Assembly (NCBI GenBank): GCA_037074765.1
Contig: JBAMDO010000217.1
Span: forward strand, 34,002 to 98,001
From: Mansonella perstans
Taxonomy: Eukaryota; Nematoda; Chromadorea; Rhabditida; Onchocercidae
Direction of reading: 5' to 3'
Length of the DNA: 64,000 bases
Positions 12,144 through 25,651 of the stretch are shown piece after piece. The notes below the pieces were generated by a model. It was not told the origin of the DNA. It saw nothing but the letters and a program-made list of their open reading frames with translations, and searched no databases. Made by a program: the position numbers and the translations under genes. Positions within the stretch are counted from its first letter, which is position 1. The number at the start of each line of letters is the position of its first letter.

Positions 12144-13598
12144 TTCCTTTAATAAATTCCTAAATAAAAATTAACCAAAATAGAAATGAAATAATTGCTT
12201 TGTGAAAAAGTTCACAAAATGATTTAATGACACTAATTTAATGGCTAAAAAAAAAAAAAAAAAAAAAAAATGAAAGAGAAAATAGAATAATAATCACAAC
12301 ATTATTTCAAATATCATATCCTCATGTATGCTATGTATATAGCATTTCTTTTCCTTCTAATTTCGACTATAATAACTAAATTTATATGTTTATGCTACAA
12401 TATATAAGCTATGATGTGAGACCTATAATTTCCTACAAAATTCACATATGCGATATAGATGCACGATCCAAGTTATGATATGCAATCTGGTTTCTATTCA
12501 ATAAATGTATAAGTTGCTTTATATAATCTAACCCTTACAACTTATAGTATGTAAACTTAATTCTTTCTATCAAATGACAATTGTACGATGTGAATGCAAA
12601 ACCAAAATTATGATATGTTGACATTTATTCTCTTGATATACGATACAAGCTGCACGTACTATTGTTTCAGGATACAAACTATCATATATATATATATGAT
12701 CTACTATTCCCTACCACCACTAAACCCGCCGAATCTGTTTACTTGCCATATCAAAAACTACAAAATTATTCCCCGCGTAAAATTAATATCATCCATCCAC
12801 ACTGAAAACGCACGTAACAACTGACACTTAAAACATAAAACATACAGTAGCATGTGATCGTTGTAAGACCAAAACTGATTAAAAAAAAAAAAAAAAAAAG
12901 TTACTGTGCCTATGGTAACGTAATTGCGAGATGAAAATAATTTGACTTGCGTAATATACGTGATATTGTTACGTAGTACAGTTTAAATAAATTACATATC
13001 AAGAATCAATCAAATTATCCGATCATTCCATCAGTTCGTATTTTGATGTGATAGTAGAGAACAGCAGCATCTCCACTTCTTTCATTTTTCTACAATACTG
13101 GCATTTTGATGGAAAAAAAAAAACTCAGCAACTACATGGTACTCTTTTTCCCCTTAATTTGATTGAAATTTTAGGTTTATATTCACCAAAATTAAGGGCC
13201 AAGAAATCATGCAGTTGTATTGGGAAACGAATTTCATTAGATTAATCATTACAAGAAGTACACGGAACATTTTTGATTTCATATAGAAGTTATATGAACA
13301 GAAGTCTTATGCCACCCAAAAAGTTTATTTGTAAACATATCATAATTAAGGAAAAGTAACAACGAATATATGATACAGTTGATGACACACTTGATGTATA
13401 AATACAATAACGTTCCATTTTTCTGGTGAACAATTTTCCATTATTTTACATACCTCTGAAAATAGTTCAAATTGTTACTATCGAAAAAATATTTTGCTTA
13501 TCGTCTCAAAAATTTATTATCCCCGTTCATATGCGGGATGATTTTTGCTATCGCATGGTTTTCTGAAATTAAACATCCTGAGACGAGATTGAAAATAC
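12144..13598. other. intergenic spacer between MRPL12 and BRPF gene
   Basis: This is AT-rich sequence with two A-runs (near 12250 and 12880) and a short TA run near 12690. No supported exon is present. It should hold the MRPL12 promoter and the BRPF 3' UTR. Confidence 0.5.
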
Positions 13599-16500
13599 CT
13601 ACAAGAATGCTTTTGCTTCTTTCAGTGCTTTTTGCACCGCAGGAGGATATTCTTCAGCTTTTATGGATTTTACAAGACAGTATGACACATATTTAACTGG
13701 AACCCACTGCCTGCAAATGAAACTCGTTAAGAAAACGTTCAAAACTGCCCTCATGAATCAAGAGAGATATTTCGGAAAGCCTTACGCGATTATATCAAAG
13801 AAATTAAATCAAAAAACTATGATATTTCCACTACCAAAACTTCAAAACATCGTAACCATTCATATTATTATGGCAAGGATAACAAATACTAGATTCAATA
13901 TCAAATCCCCTATTAATCACAGAAAGCTATATTGGTGATAAACTCGATGTAAATAAGAAAATGTGCCAATAATAATTTCAATCTAGTTATCAAGACGTTT
14001 CGCTTATCTGCAAAGTCTGCGCGTGCTTGCAATAGTAAGTTTTCTTCCAGCCATTCAACTGTTTCCCATTCTCGTCTTCAGAAAGCAAAAGTTAGTAAAT
14101 TTTCCATTTAAGTGCTCACCAACTTTTTTGTCCGTCAAAATATAAGACCAAAACGTATTGAGTATAATCATGTGGTTTTGCGCTAAACATTTCATCTATC
14201 GGTAAATCAGCTAGCAGAACCTGAAATGAAACAGTTGTAAAATACGTGTCCGATTAGCTATTCAATCGTGATTTCATACAAGTAATTTCTAAAATTTTTG
14301 ATAATCGGATTATTAGTAGATAGAAATTCGCAGACATTTAAAAGCATGATAATTATGAAAAACTTACCCTCATTCGTAAATCGATGACCCTACCAATTTT
14401 ACGTTCATTATTTTCTGTTATCCAAACAATATCGTCATGTTGAAATTCACATGCCACTTCAACTGTCTCTGCAATTTCTTTTTTTGTTGGACAGGAGAAA
14501 TTTCACCCAACAAAATTCGACCCGACACTCAAAACTTTACGCATACGGTAACTGCTATGAGGAACCATAGTGCAGTGAAACTTATATTTAAGAATCTTCA
14601 AGTAGGTAAAGAAACAATACTATGAAGTGACTAGCGAAGATCAACTAGGTTAAAACTACCCCGTACAAAAAGACAGGACCAATTTTGCAAGATAGAAGGA
14701 AAAGTAACATAGTCTTGCTGCTTTGATTTCCACAAAGATAAAAAGCACGGCAAGTATAGGAAAAAAGTTTGTTAAGTAGATTATTCGTTTTGAACAATTT
14801 AAGATTGTCTTGCCTGCTGTTCGACAGACTATAATACACACTAAGATTTTTGCAAACTTATGAATAAAAACATTACCAACAGGACGTTCCGTTGTTGGTG
14901 GTGGTATCAACCTTCGAGATTTCCTTGTGCTCCTTTGTCGTCCTCGTCGAAGAGGCTTTTCATCTTCAGCAGAACTTGATTCTTCCATTGTAGAAGTATC
15001 AGTTGTCAAAAATTTTGGGCTTTTCAGTGAATCATTTCTGTAGGCCATAAATGATTCCACAGCTAAAAGCAAAAAAACGGTCGGGTAAACTACCAATATA
15101 AAAGAAAACAATCTCATTTATACATATACAAAACAAATAACAGTGATATGGTAAATGTCATCTTCTGCACGGCTGATTCACAAACAGTGATATATCCATC
15201 CAAGAGAATTAGTAATGGAACTAGTATGCGAAGTTAATATGGTGAGAATCTAATGAGGAAAAGAGAAAAAACGATCTAAAATACCCATGGCTGCACTTCA
15301 ATAAAGCCGAAGTTATCTTGAATTACATAAACTGACAGTGACTTTTTCTACCTAGATTGCATTTAGGACGCTTTGGTGTAATGCTGTCGTCAAAAGTCCG
15401 CAAAGTACGTTTCCGAGTTGACATCCTGGTTGGGATCGTTTTCTCAGCCTTTGAACTACGGCATCCTAACGCTCTTCTCTGCATAAAATTTGATCCTTCA
15501 TCGTTTTCCTCTTCGTTGTCAAGTTTCGAACTTTCGACGGGTGTATATAGTATGCTTGATATCGTTTTTAATACACCATTTGCCTGCATAATACTTGAAC
15601 TGAAGTAAAACATTTCTGTTCGGTATCTGTGAGCTTTCCGCTTTTTTTATGTTCAAATGAGCTACAATTGCAGATACCAATTAATTGGGAACATGTTTTT
15701 CCAACAAAAATAACGCAAAGCGGTTCATGCTTGAATCAGGTAGATTTATCCGTCCTTTTGTTGAGACAACAACTATTAGCGACAGCTGCATTTTTTTGCA
15801 GCATGATTAAAAATTCGGCAGTTCATTAGTTTACTTTTTGTTCTTCTACATATAACCTTCCTCTTTGTCATGTTATAATAAATAGTTTGAGTTAAGCAAT
15901 TCAGCAATCAATTTATACATTATAAACTTATTCGATTACGACTTATTTGCGAAAATAAATTGGAATAATCATACCAAAGTGAGAGCCTGTGCTTCTTTTT
16001 CAGCAGCTTTAAAATACTTTAAACCAATGCGATGCAATCGATGACCATATTTCCAAAAGAATTCGTTATGCCGATTAAATGTTGAACAGTTATTCATCAT
16101 TAGAGTGAAATCAGACTTGAGTTGTGAGAGATTCTTATAATCACCTTTTGCAAGCTTCCTGTCAAAATGAACCATGTGACCTTTATTACAAAAATCAGTG
16201 GACGAATTTCATTATTCCCGGAACTGCATCAAAAATGAAAATGGCAAAGGAAATTATGGACCTACTTTCGCATAGCAGATAAATCCATTGGGTTTTTTAT
16301 TACAGTTGAATAACCAGGCACCTCTTTTTCCGTTACAGGCTTTGCAAATACCTGCAAAGAATGTTTTCTTAACAAAAAACAGCGCACAAAAATGCAAGTC
16401 GAAAAGAAAATTGGCACAATAAAATGAAAAATCTGCCAGTATCAATGAATAAACATAGAGCTGATAGAAGAAAGGACAGGGAAACTAAATAAATACTCAT

Positions 16501-19500
16501 AACTTTTAGTTATGCAAAAATCATTCAGCAGCTTAACAATTTTCCATTAGCATAATCGAATATAGTGATTATTATAGCGCTGGTGAAAAAAACTAGCCGA
16601 AATTATTTACTTTATGGCTACTATAGGACTAACATCACTGTAATCTTTGCTAGAAATCTTCTCGATTACTTCACCCATTATTATATTCAATGGCTTTGTC
16701 AATCGATTCAGCAAGCAAGCCGTTATGTCATACTAAAATGGAAAAAAAATTTTTCCTCGAAATTCATGAAAATATTAGAAAATATCTCCAAAGAAGAATT
16801 TAACTTCAAGATAATAAAACATTTGTAGAATTTCAAATCACATATAAATCAAAATCTGCCTTATCTTCTAACTGAAACACTCAACTTACCGGTGAAAGAC
16901 AACTTACAAATTCTTTTTTCATCTTTTCTCGTTTTTTCACCAGCTCGCATAACAGGCGAACACGCTCAAGGTTCGTTCGCAGCAAAAAGTACGTTCTAGT
17001 CTCATTTGAATGTGTCTCCTGCCCAGATGTCGGAGAAGTATCAGTAGCTTTGGGAAGTGTTTTGCTGTGCTGAAAAACAAGTTCATTATCATCCAATTTG
17101 TTGAAATTTTTAGGTTCAGAATGTTTCCTTCAAATTCCATCGATAGACTTGCTATCAGAGAATTTGGAAACCTTTGATTACTTTCTTAGTTAACAGTCGC
17201 AGCGCAAAGCGAAAAGAAAAAAGTTGACCTATCTAATATACACAGGTAAGTTCTACATTTTAGAACATTATCGGAAAATTGTGGCTTCGAAAGGTGACTC
17301 ACGATTAATCTTCGTAACAGTGGCACACCAAATCGTGACTTCCTTTTCAACGACCAGTAAGCAACGATGTAACGAATCACACCTTCACTGATATTCGCTT
17401 TCTCGCATATTCTCTTCAGACTTCAAAATCATTTAAACCGCATGCGTGGATATTAGCAATATGAACTATTTAACACAGACCGGAAAATATCTGTATTCCA
17501 AATATGAACGACTTTTCGTGAATATGATAATATCTTGGAAGTATTTTTTGCAACAGTAATCAATCAAGTTTTGCGCCTGCTGTTTCTATTTACAGTTTGT
17601 TGCTTTGAATCATTATAATTTTCAAAGCGAAACAAATAAACAATAAAGCAGTAAAAAATATACCTTTCATGTGGAACAGTGGGAATAGAAACCGGTGGAT
17701 TAACTGCTTGACTTGCTGCTAATTTTTCACGTGCTTTTTTCATCATTTCTTCCTAAACACAGTCTTGAATGTTAATAAAAAATCCTTTAAAAAAGTCGGC
17801 AGAGAGAATTTTAAAACAACTTTTCATTACAAGTGGACAAATGATTCAGAACGTACCACTTTTTTCTTTTGCTTGGAGAAATCATTTCCGTCACTTCTGT
17901 AAAAAAATAATCATCTTATGCTACTTTACCAAGACTGCATGCTAATCTAAGATGATTTTTTAGTGCAGATGTCAGTGCAATATGAGCACAGCTCTGCTTT
18001 CCGAATTCATTAAAGCAAACTGATGATTCCAATCACCGTATTAATTTTATTAGTCGACTGCATTTCATTTTTTTCTTTTTTCAGTCAAAATGTCAAAGAT
18101 CCGCTGAAACATACTTTGCGAAATCAGGTGAATGAAAATGGCAGAATGCAGTGTAACGTATTTCAGTGCCACCCTCACGTTTGGGATTATCAACTATTTC
18201 AGCACGCATTTCCATACCCGCAGCATTTGCGCACGTCACGTGGAAGGAACGAGTGCAGCTCTTCTGAAGGAATAATTTAATTGGAAGGAGCAAAAAAAAA
18301 ATTACGAAAAAAGGTATGAAAATATGTAATATTGGAGAGAAGTGATTCAAATCATTGTAATAATTCAAAAAAAAACGACATTAGTGCATTACTGTGATAC
18401 ACCGTTGATCAATATGTTTAGACTTGTATCAGTTCATATTGATTTCAGTACTGCACTTCAGCCATCCGGCTAATAAACATTTTTCCTGCCTTGGCCTAAA
18501 ATGCTTAAGAAACAGCAAAATATCTTGATCAATAATACTACTACGCTTCTTGACAACCTCCACAACTTACCATGTGAAGTACCCAGACTTCACTTGACAA
18601 GATTAAATATTGTTTCACTACTGAGTATCAGTAAATTATCATGTGCTTCTGCTATTCATATGATTAACAAATTTCTGAAGATATTCTTTAATCCATGTAT
18701 CACCAGCAAATTACTTGATCCATCAATAAATTTTTTTCATACCCTAGAACACTGCAGACATGCTCCCACTTTTTGCTTGCATACGATACATCTCAGCCGT
18801 TGCCTTCGCCTTAGTGAATTTTCAATTCCATCAATTGGTTCCATAAAAACGCTGTTGGCAAAATGAACCTAAAGAGTTTTCAGAAAGTAAAAACGCAAAA
18901 AAGAAGTGCAAATGCAAAATAACAAGCTAAATTTTTATTTAATTATGATTTTGTTCAATGAATTTTGAACTCTGTTTTCTTAAGTTTCGAAACCAATTTG
19001 CCCGATTAAGAACATTACAACGCGAATGTCTGCTTTCACAATACTGTAATCTTTAAACTCTCAATCTAAACCATCCATAGAATTTAAAGCATCTGCTGCT
19101 TTTACTCTTCCTCATCTTTCTTCCCATTCCTCCGAGATCCACAATTTTTTAAAGTATTGTTAAAAGTGAAACGAATTACAAAATTTCCGTATTAATAACC
19201 TCATTCAACCACAATGCACAAACAACATGAGCCCAACGACTGTCAACTGTTTGCTTGAAGGCACCATGAGAACTTGGACAAAGTACACATGATACTGGTT
19301 TTGATGGCGACATCTGACAACGACGACAAAGCCACTGACCTTCCGGAACATACGGCACGCCGTAACAATCCTGAGTTTTAATTAAAAAGAGAAGTGTGAC
19401 TGAGAGAGAAAAGTACACTGATGAAATAAAATAAAATCTACAAATATTGCAAGCTCAATGTCAAACCAGAATACTGTATGTATCAAAATAGTGAAGTAAA

Positions 19501-21082
19501 ATATTGTACCTGGTGAACAGCAATATTGCACATATCGCAGAAAATAATTTGATTGATATTACTACCTTCTCCATCGTTACACACACAACATACTGCATCT
19601 TGATCAACCAGGCATTTGTAATTGCCATCACCTTTTGAGCACTGCAATTTTTATCCTAATAAAACAGAAGTTCACAAATCCTATCAAAAAAGAAAGAGGA
19701 AAGATCGAATTCTCTACACTATAACGTACTACTGATATACTGCATAAGACGATTTCAACATTACAACAAGAAAAAATCAAACATTTTCTATCGTCAAACG
19801 TCCAAAAAAATCTATTCTCTGAAATTCTCCAGGAAATGATTTAACAAAATGATAATATAAACTGATTCCTGAAATCTATTCACTAGTTCTGTGGGGGCAT
19901 ATTACAGATCTTAGCAAGCTCCATATTTCTTAGTAAAACTCTAATAAGTGCTCTATCCGTCATTATAGCTGGGGTCTAAGAAGTGTAACTTGACCTAATG
20001 AATGTGAATGAAATACGGCATCTTAACTACATCATTGTTCGTAAAACTGTAGCAATGGCATTTTTAGCACCAAACAGTGTCATATCACTAATAAAATTTC
20101 TTGACTCCCACAACAAGATATCTTACTTGGAAAAAACTTTCTTTTTCCAGGCGATCCATTGCAATCTCAAAGCTATGTACAGTGAGACGTTCTTCACCAA
20201 CTTTCTCTAATTTTTTTGAAACAAGGCTTAACCATTCCATATCCTGCAAAAAAAACTTGAGAAGCTCTGTCTAAAGTTATTAAAAAACTTACAAACATTT
20301 CAACAACAAAAAACCAAAATATTTTCATACAACCAATTGTTATCGGGACGTAAATCTGAAATTAGGCGTTGCAGTGATCTATGATACTATTCAAAGCGTA
20401 ACAAGAAACCTCCTCGTCAACATCATATTCCAGGATACTGTCCATTTCTTCATTTAGCCTCACACGATACTTGATATATCCCTTAGGCATTTCAAAATTT
20501 TTGGGAGAAAGCGGTTTAGGTGATAGTTTGCGAACATTTACTTTAGGTGGTGTTACAGCAACTCCACTGCCCTGAAATAATCATAACGAATAAATCTGCA
20601 GGTTTTGTAGAAATTTTCAGAAGATGCGACTAAAATCTCATACTTAACTAAAATGCTTCGAATTTCAATTCTTTTCTTAGATAAACGGCAGAGTTTTCGT
20701 GCTGCTGAGTACGATCAAATTAGAATACATTAAACCCTCCAAATATCTGCTGAACTAAACAAAATGGCGCAATGAATGCAATAATTTGGAAAGATTTTTT
20801 TTCTTTCGATGTCCACCTACCACGCAAAGAATGTAAGAAACATTTAACATTTATTTGGTGTTATACGTATTTAACAGTATAAAAGTAATAAAATACACTA
20901 GAAATCATCAGTTATACCTCTTTATATTTTGCCAATACCGCATTGCTTCTTTCTTCCACTGATAACTGATCATCAGTGACAAAATTCACAGTTAGCGGTT
21001 GCATAACGTTGATACGTACAGTACGCCCATCCATACACGTACTCACTATACGGTCCAACATTTCCTTTTCTACAAATTGCAT
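13599..21082 (-). CDS. lin-49: BRPF-family chromatin reader (LIN-49-like): PHD, extended PHD, bromodomain, PWWP
   Basis: Twenty exons: 21061-20918, 20571-20410, 20243-20127, 19641-19510, 19370-19200, 18868-18743, 18263-18115, 17896-17857, 17752-17664, 17411-17303, 17069-16908, 16732-16634, 16351-16266, 16158-15975, 15583-15352, 15062-14877, 14468-14368, 14220-14124, 14070-14031, 13710-13599. They give about 845 residues in one frame. Order: EPC-like segment ([32 protein letters not shown]); PHD1 ([19 protein letters not shown]); Zn knuckle and second PHD ([28 protein letters not shown]); GVPLLRRL and [16 protein letters not shown] linkers; bromodomain ([36 protein letters not shown]); basic Ser/Glu-rich stretch; PWWP ([32 protein letters not shown]). 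BRPF proteins scaffold MYST acetyltransferase complexes on histone H3. A second in-frame ATG at 21082 is possible. The last intron is unusual (see findings). Confidence 0.92.
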
Positions 21083-22342
21083 TTCAGAAAACAGCGTATA
21101 AAATTCTCTAATTTTGTGTTTTCAAAATAGATACAGAATTTAAATCATATTTTCGTAATCTATTAAAATTGAAATAAACTAATTCACGATTCACGCGTTT
21201 TTCGTACGCATAAAAGATAAATTAATATTACATAGCAAAATAGCATAAAATAGAGTTTTTTTTTTTTTTTGAAGATTGATTATTTAACCACAGGATAAAA
21301 TACTATTAAGAATTAATGAAGTATTATAATATGATTTGACACTTTGTATTTAATGTTTTTGGAAGCAAAAAAAAAAAAAAATGCTTTAGAACTTTACACA
21401 TAACACGTATGTTAGTTTCCTGTTTCACGTTCTTAGCAGGATGACGTGTACTTTAAGTCAACTTTATAACAAAAGTATCTACAACTCAATTACTATGATA
21501 ATTAAGGCATAATAATCATATTATGTTTTTCGAAAAAAAAAAATTATAAAATTTATTGGCCAAAAAAAAAAATTAAAAAAAAAAATTTTTTTTGAACTGA
21601 AAAAAATTTCAATTCAATCTATAATTTGTAGAAATGAAATAACACATAAATTAGTGTAAATTTCAAGATGAATGAAATTTTGCTATGCTATCGAAATATC
21701 GCTTATCGAATTTCGCAGTAATCCGATTCTTGAATGTCGCTTTGAGACCAAAAACATTTCGACTACAGTACCATCAATAAGGGAGAAAGCAACAGTAAGC
21801 GGGATTAAAATGTACTCAAATATAACGGATAGGCCGCATACCGCATTATGCTAGAATAGAGTGGAAAATGCGCGCGGTTCTTTGTGTGCTTCGGGTTGAC
21901 TTGGAAAAGTCAGGTCGATGGTTATGGATGAGTTTAAGAGCCACAATGGATTTCATGAAGTTTTAAGGATCTTCGCTACATGTTGTTAGAAATTTTGTGC
22001 GTAATTCAAATATTATTATTCTTTTTGTGCATTCCATACTTATTTTCAATTTTGAGCTATGATTTGCTTAATCAGTGATTTATTTTCTACCACTTATATA
22101 ATTTTGCATTATTAATTTCGGTATTATTGTTGAAATTCTTCTGAAATAAGTACCACCTTTGACATATGTATATCTTATATTTTTTATATCATTACATTTA
22201 AAACCACTTAGTAGTTATGATCACAGCAACGTTACGATCAAGTCTACTTTACACATAAATATTCGCGCAGGAAACATAACGATAGACCTTCTACTCAGTA
22301 GTCGCTAACTGATAACATTATCTTCAGCTTTTCATTGACGGA
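21083..22342. promoter_or_regulatory. shared divergent promoter region of BRPF and RAD21 genes
   Basis: The 1.26 kb lies between two head-to-head gene starts, so it must carry both promoters. The part nearer BRPF is A/T homopolymer-rich (21250-21610). The stretch 21660-21960 is clearly richer in G+C and CpG, with a GCGCGCGG core near 21871. No open frame in it has splice support. The core promoter position is inference from base composition only. Confidence 0.5.
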
Positions 22343-25300
22343 ATGTTCTACGCGCAATTCGTTTTATCAAAAAAAGGTCCATTAGCCAAAATTTGGCTTG
22401 CTGCACATTGGGAGAAAAAATTGTCAAAAGCGCAAATTTATGAAACTAATGTACAAGATGCTGTCAATGAAATATTGAAACCCAAAGTAAGTCCTGGTCA
22501 AATTTGCAACGGTAAATAATTTACATTAAGTTTATGAAGTGACGCAATGGCAGTCATAATTAGCGAAGTATCACTCGCATATTTTATGTCCTGGTAAAAC
22601 GGACTAACAATTAATTCCTTGTAAATTTCTTCCTAACTAATTTTTTTTTTAGGTTAAAATGGCCCTACGTACCACTGGACACTTGTTATTGGGTATTGTG
22701 CGGATATATTCGCGTAAAGCGAAATATCTTTTGGCTGATTGTAATGAAGCGTTTCTCAAAATTAAAATGGCATTTCGACCTGGCCAAGTGGAACTAGATG
22801 AAGATGGACAACAGGCTGCAAGTGCTGCTATAAATCTTCCTGAGGTTGGTTTTGCTTTATTGTTTTTTGGTGTTGGTTGTGCTGCTTTGAATTACTTTGA
22901 ATTAACAGTATTTCTTTGTTACTGCCGAAATTCCAGGTATTTCATGATTTTGATGCTGCATTACCGGATTTCAATGAATTGGACATGCATGCACAACTTC
23001 ATATCAACCAAAGTCGAATTGATGATATCACTCTCAAAGAAGATTTAATTCCTGAAGCAACAGATATGCCTTTCGGAGCGGAATTTGGGGTACTTTTAAT
23101 GATGATTCATTTGCACTAGTTTGAATTTTTCTCCGAGTTTCTGTTAAATTTTTTCTGATTTGCATTGTTTTTTCAGGTCTTAAGACTGTTGTTCAGATAA
23201 GCATTTTCAGGGCGATGATTTTGGAGAAAGTTCATTAAGCTTATTCAGTGATGTTAACATTGAAGAAGCTCGTGACCGCGTATCCTTTGCGCCGGAGGCC
23301 GGAATCAGTAGATCTGCAGCAACACTTCTGGAGGAATCTGAACTAGGTAGCGAGAAGGCTAATGCTATTAGTGGCAGACCGATGGATGTTGATATTGCTG
23401 ACCATCTTGGAATGCCGATGCCGGATGATGATTTTGGCGATTTCCCTGCAGATAACATGTTAGACGGTAAGCTTTTCTATCGGTTCATGAAGTTTAGTTG
23501 GGTATGTTCGAATTGCTTCTATAAATCGGCAATAGAAAAGCATTATGACTTCGGGTTTGCATAGATTTTCAAGGAATTTTAGCTATCAGGCGATTCCTTT
23601 TATGAGACTTTCAGTGTTTTCATGTTTCAAGTTTGACGGAATGCTCTGTTTTCCCAACAAATTTGGCTATAAATTTTGAAATAAAGCCTAAGAAATATAT
23701 TATAATAAAATTCTTCGTGTTGTTGCAGAAGTAATCTTCAACGAGAGCGAATTGGCAAAAAGTTTGGATGCAATGGAAGCTCCTGGGGCTGAACACGACA
23801 TTCCGATGGAAACAGAAGATGTCGCGGCGACAGCAATAGCAGGACTTGTAATTCCCACTGCTGGTGCGTTGCTTAATTTCTGTGATGACTATATTTTGTT
23901 TGATTTGATTAATGCTAATCCATACTAGGTGGGCTGGCCAATGAAAGTTTCACTCTTGAACCTCTTGACGCAGCTGCTGTTGCTGTAGCTGGGATCGAGA
24001 AGCCAGGACGACCGAAACGCAGACGACGACTGATAGTTGACGACCAGAAGAATATTTCGGGAGATGAAATGAAAGGAAATATGGCTGAATACAGGTACAT
24101 GATCGCCAATTGTTGTAATTTGTCTTTTCTCCATCCAGTTAATTGAAAATGAATTTACTGATCGACATTAGTCGTTTTTTTTTTTCAGTTGTAACTTTTA
24201 CCCAGCATACTGCTATTAGTGAAAGACGATGCTTCATGTACATTCAGTGTAACGAAATGTAAAACTAAATTTTTTCCAAGCTCAACGGTTTTTAAGAATC
24301 ATCTCTTTCCAGAGATACGCTGCAACCCTTGGATCTTGCACCACCCACAAGAAAATTGATGAGACTCAAAGAAACTGGAACTGCTGATAAACTATTTGTT
24401 ATTCCAGGATGTGCACATGTGCGAGCTGAAAATCTTTTAAAGGTAAATTTGAAGAAAAAAAATTCAGAAATTATGCGAAAATCAAGTTCGTCTAACTCTT
24501 TTAGTTTCATCAATTAATAATGAAAAATTCTTATTTTTTTTCTGCTTAAAGTATCATTTAAAAGATTTTTCGTGCAGAAGAAATCACATGAAATATTCAT
24601 CAATTATAAACGACAACAATTTTATGCATGGTTTTTATAGCTCTACCGTTCTCATCTTGTTTACCGTGTACATAGTGCAAGCGCACTGATGGGGGATCAA
24701 ATACGAAAGGATTTGGATATGGCAGAACATGTTGACGATAACATCGAGCCCGAGGGTAGCATTGGACTTCTGGTATAAATTCTCCGGAATTCTGTAGTAT
24801 TAACAATAGCAGTCCCTGTTTCTGGTCATTTGTTCCCTGAAAGATCTGTTTCAAATTCATTTAGGAAGCAATGAAAAGTATTTCAGGAAGACCGTATGGA
24901 TGACTTTGATGATGTGGGCATGGCAGTAATGTCACCAGATGAGAATATAGGACAATTAGAGACGATTCCAGAAGAAGAAATGCCAGTTGCACCAGAAGAT
25001 CAGCTAACAACGATTAGTAAAGATGTCGTCACAAGTCCTGAAAGGAAAAAAGAACGGAGAAGTCGAGCAGAAGTATTGCTTTAAATTTAGAAGTTTCTGT
25101 GTTATGGGTCTATTAGATAGCTTTTTTAGCCGAGTTTAATTGAGGGATTTTGATTTATAGCGTGCAATAGATGAAGATGAAACAGGAGCTGATGGTGAGG
25201 ACGAGCATAGGTGGACAAAAAGAACGCAGAATGTTCTTAATTCTATTTCAACTAAAATTAAGGCTTCTGCTGATGGAAAGGCATGTTTTTCTTTATGGAT

Positions 25301-25651
25301 TTGTAGTTACTAGGTAGTGCAACTTTTCGATACAGATTCGTTTTCATTCCCTTTTGCTAGAAAATTCTTGCACTTTCAATGGTAAATTATTAGAAAAAAA
25401 AATGGAACATGTATAAGTAAGTCAAGTAAGTCATGCATTATATTTTTAATATGATATATTGTGCGCTCATTGTTTAGATATTATTCACTGATCTTCTTAC
25501 GAAAGGATCAACGCGAAAAACTGCTGCTCAGAAGTTTTCTATGTTGCTTGTTTTAAAAAAATGGCAAGCGATTGATGTGCAACAAGCAGAACCGTATGGT
25601 GATATTATAATTTCAGCTGGACCAAATATCACATCTGCAGTATCTTCCTGA
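22343..25651 (+). CDS. coh-1: cohesin kleisin subunit RAD21/SCC1 (COH-1-like)
   Basis: Exons 22343-22486, 22653-22844, 22937-23089, 23211-23466, 23729-23863, 23929-24094, 24313-24442, 24641-24772, 24887-25072, 25161-25280, 25478-25651 give 595 residues in frame. The N-terminal Rec8/Rad21 domain (1-112, [20 protein letters not shown]...) binds SMC3. The C-terminal winged helix (about 540-595, [20 protein letters not shown]) binds SMC1. Conserved middle blocks are [17 protein letters not shown] and [16 protein letters not shown] at 181-184 fits the separase consensus ExxR, near where human RAD21 has its first site. A TATCTTCAG acceptor lies 16 bases before the ATG. Intron 10 starts with GC instead of GT. 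The overall match is to somatic RAD21 rather than REC8; whether it is the COH-1 or SCC-1 orthologue cannot be decided here. Confidence 0.95.

Noticed and set aside
12230..12275. A-runs as retrotransposon tails (also near 11960, 12880, 30950, 38885)
   Set aside because: No target-site duplication or upstream retroposed gene is visible; homopolymer runs are common throughout this AT-rich window.
21672..21854. 60-codon plus-strand open frame between BRPF and RAD21
   Set aside because: No splice acceptor or leader context, no recognisable sequence, and it lies in the divergent promoter.
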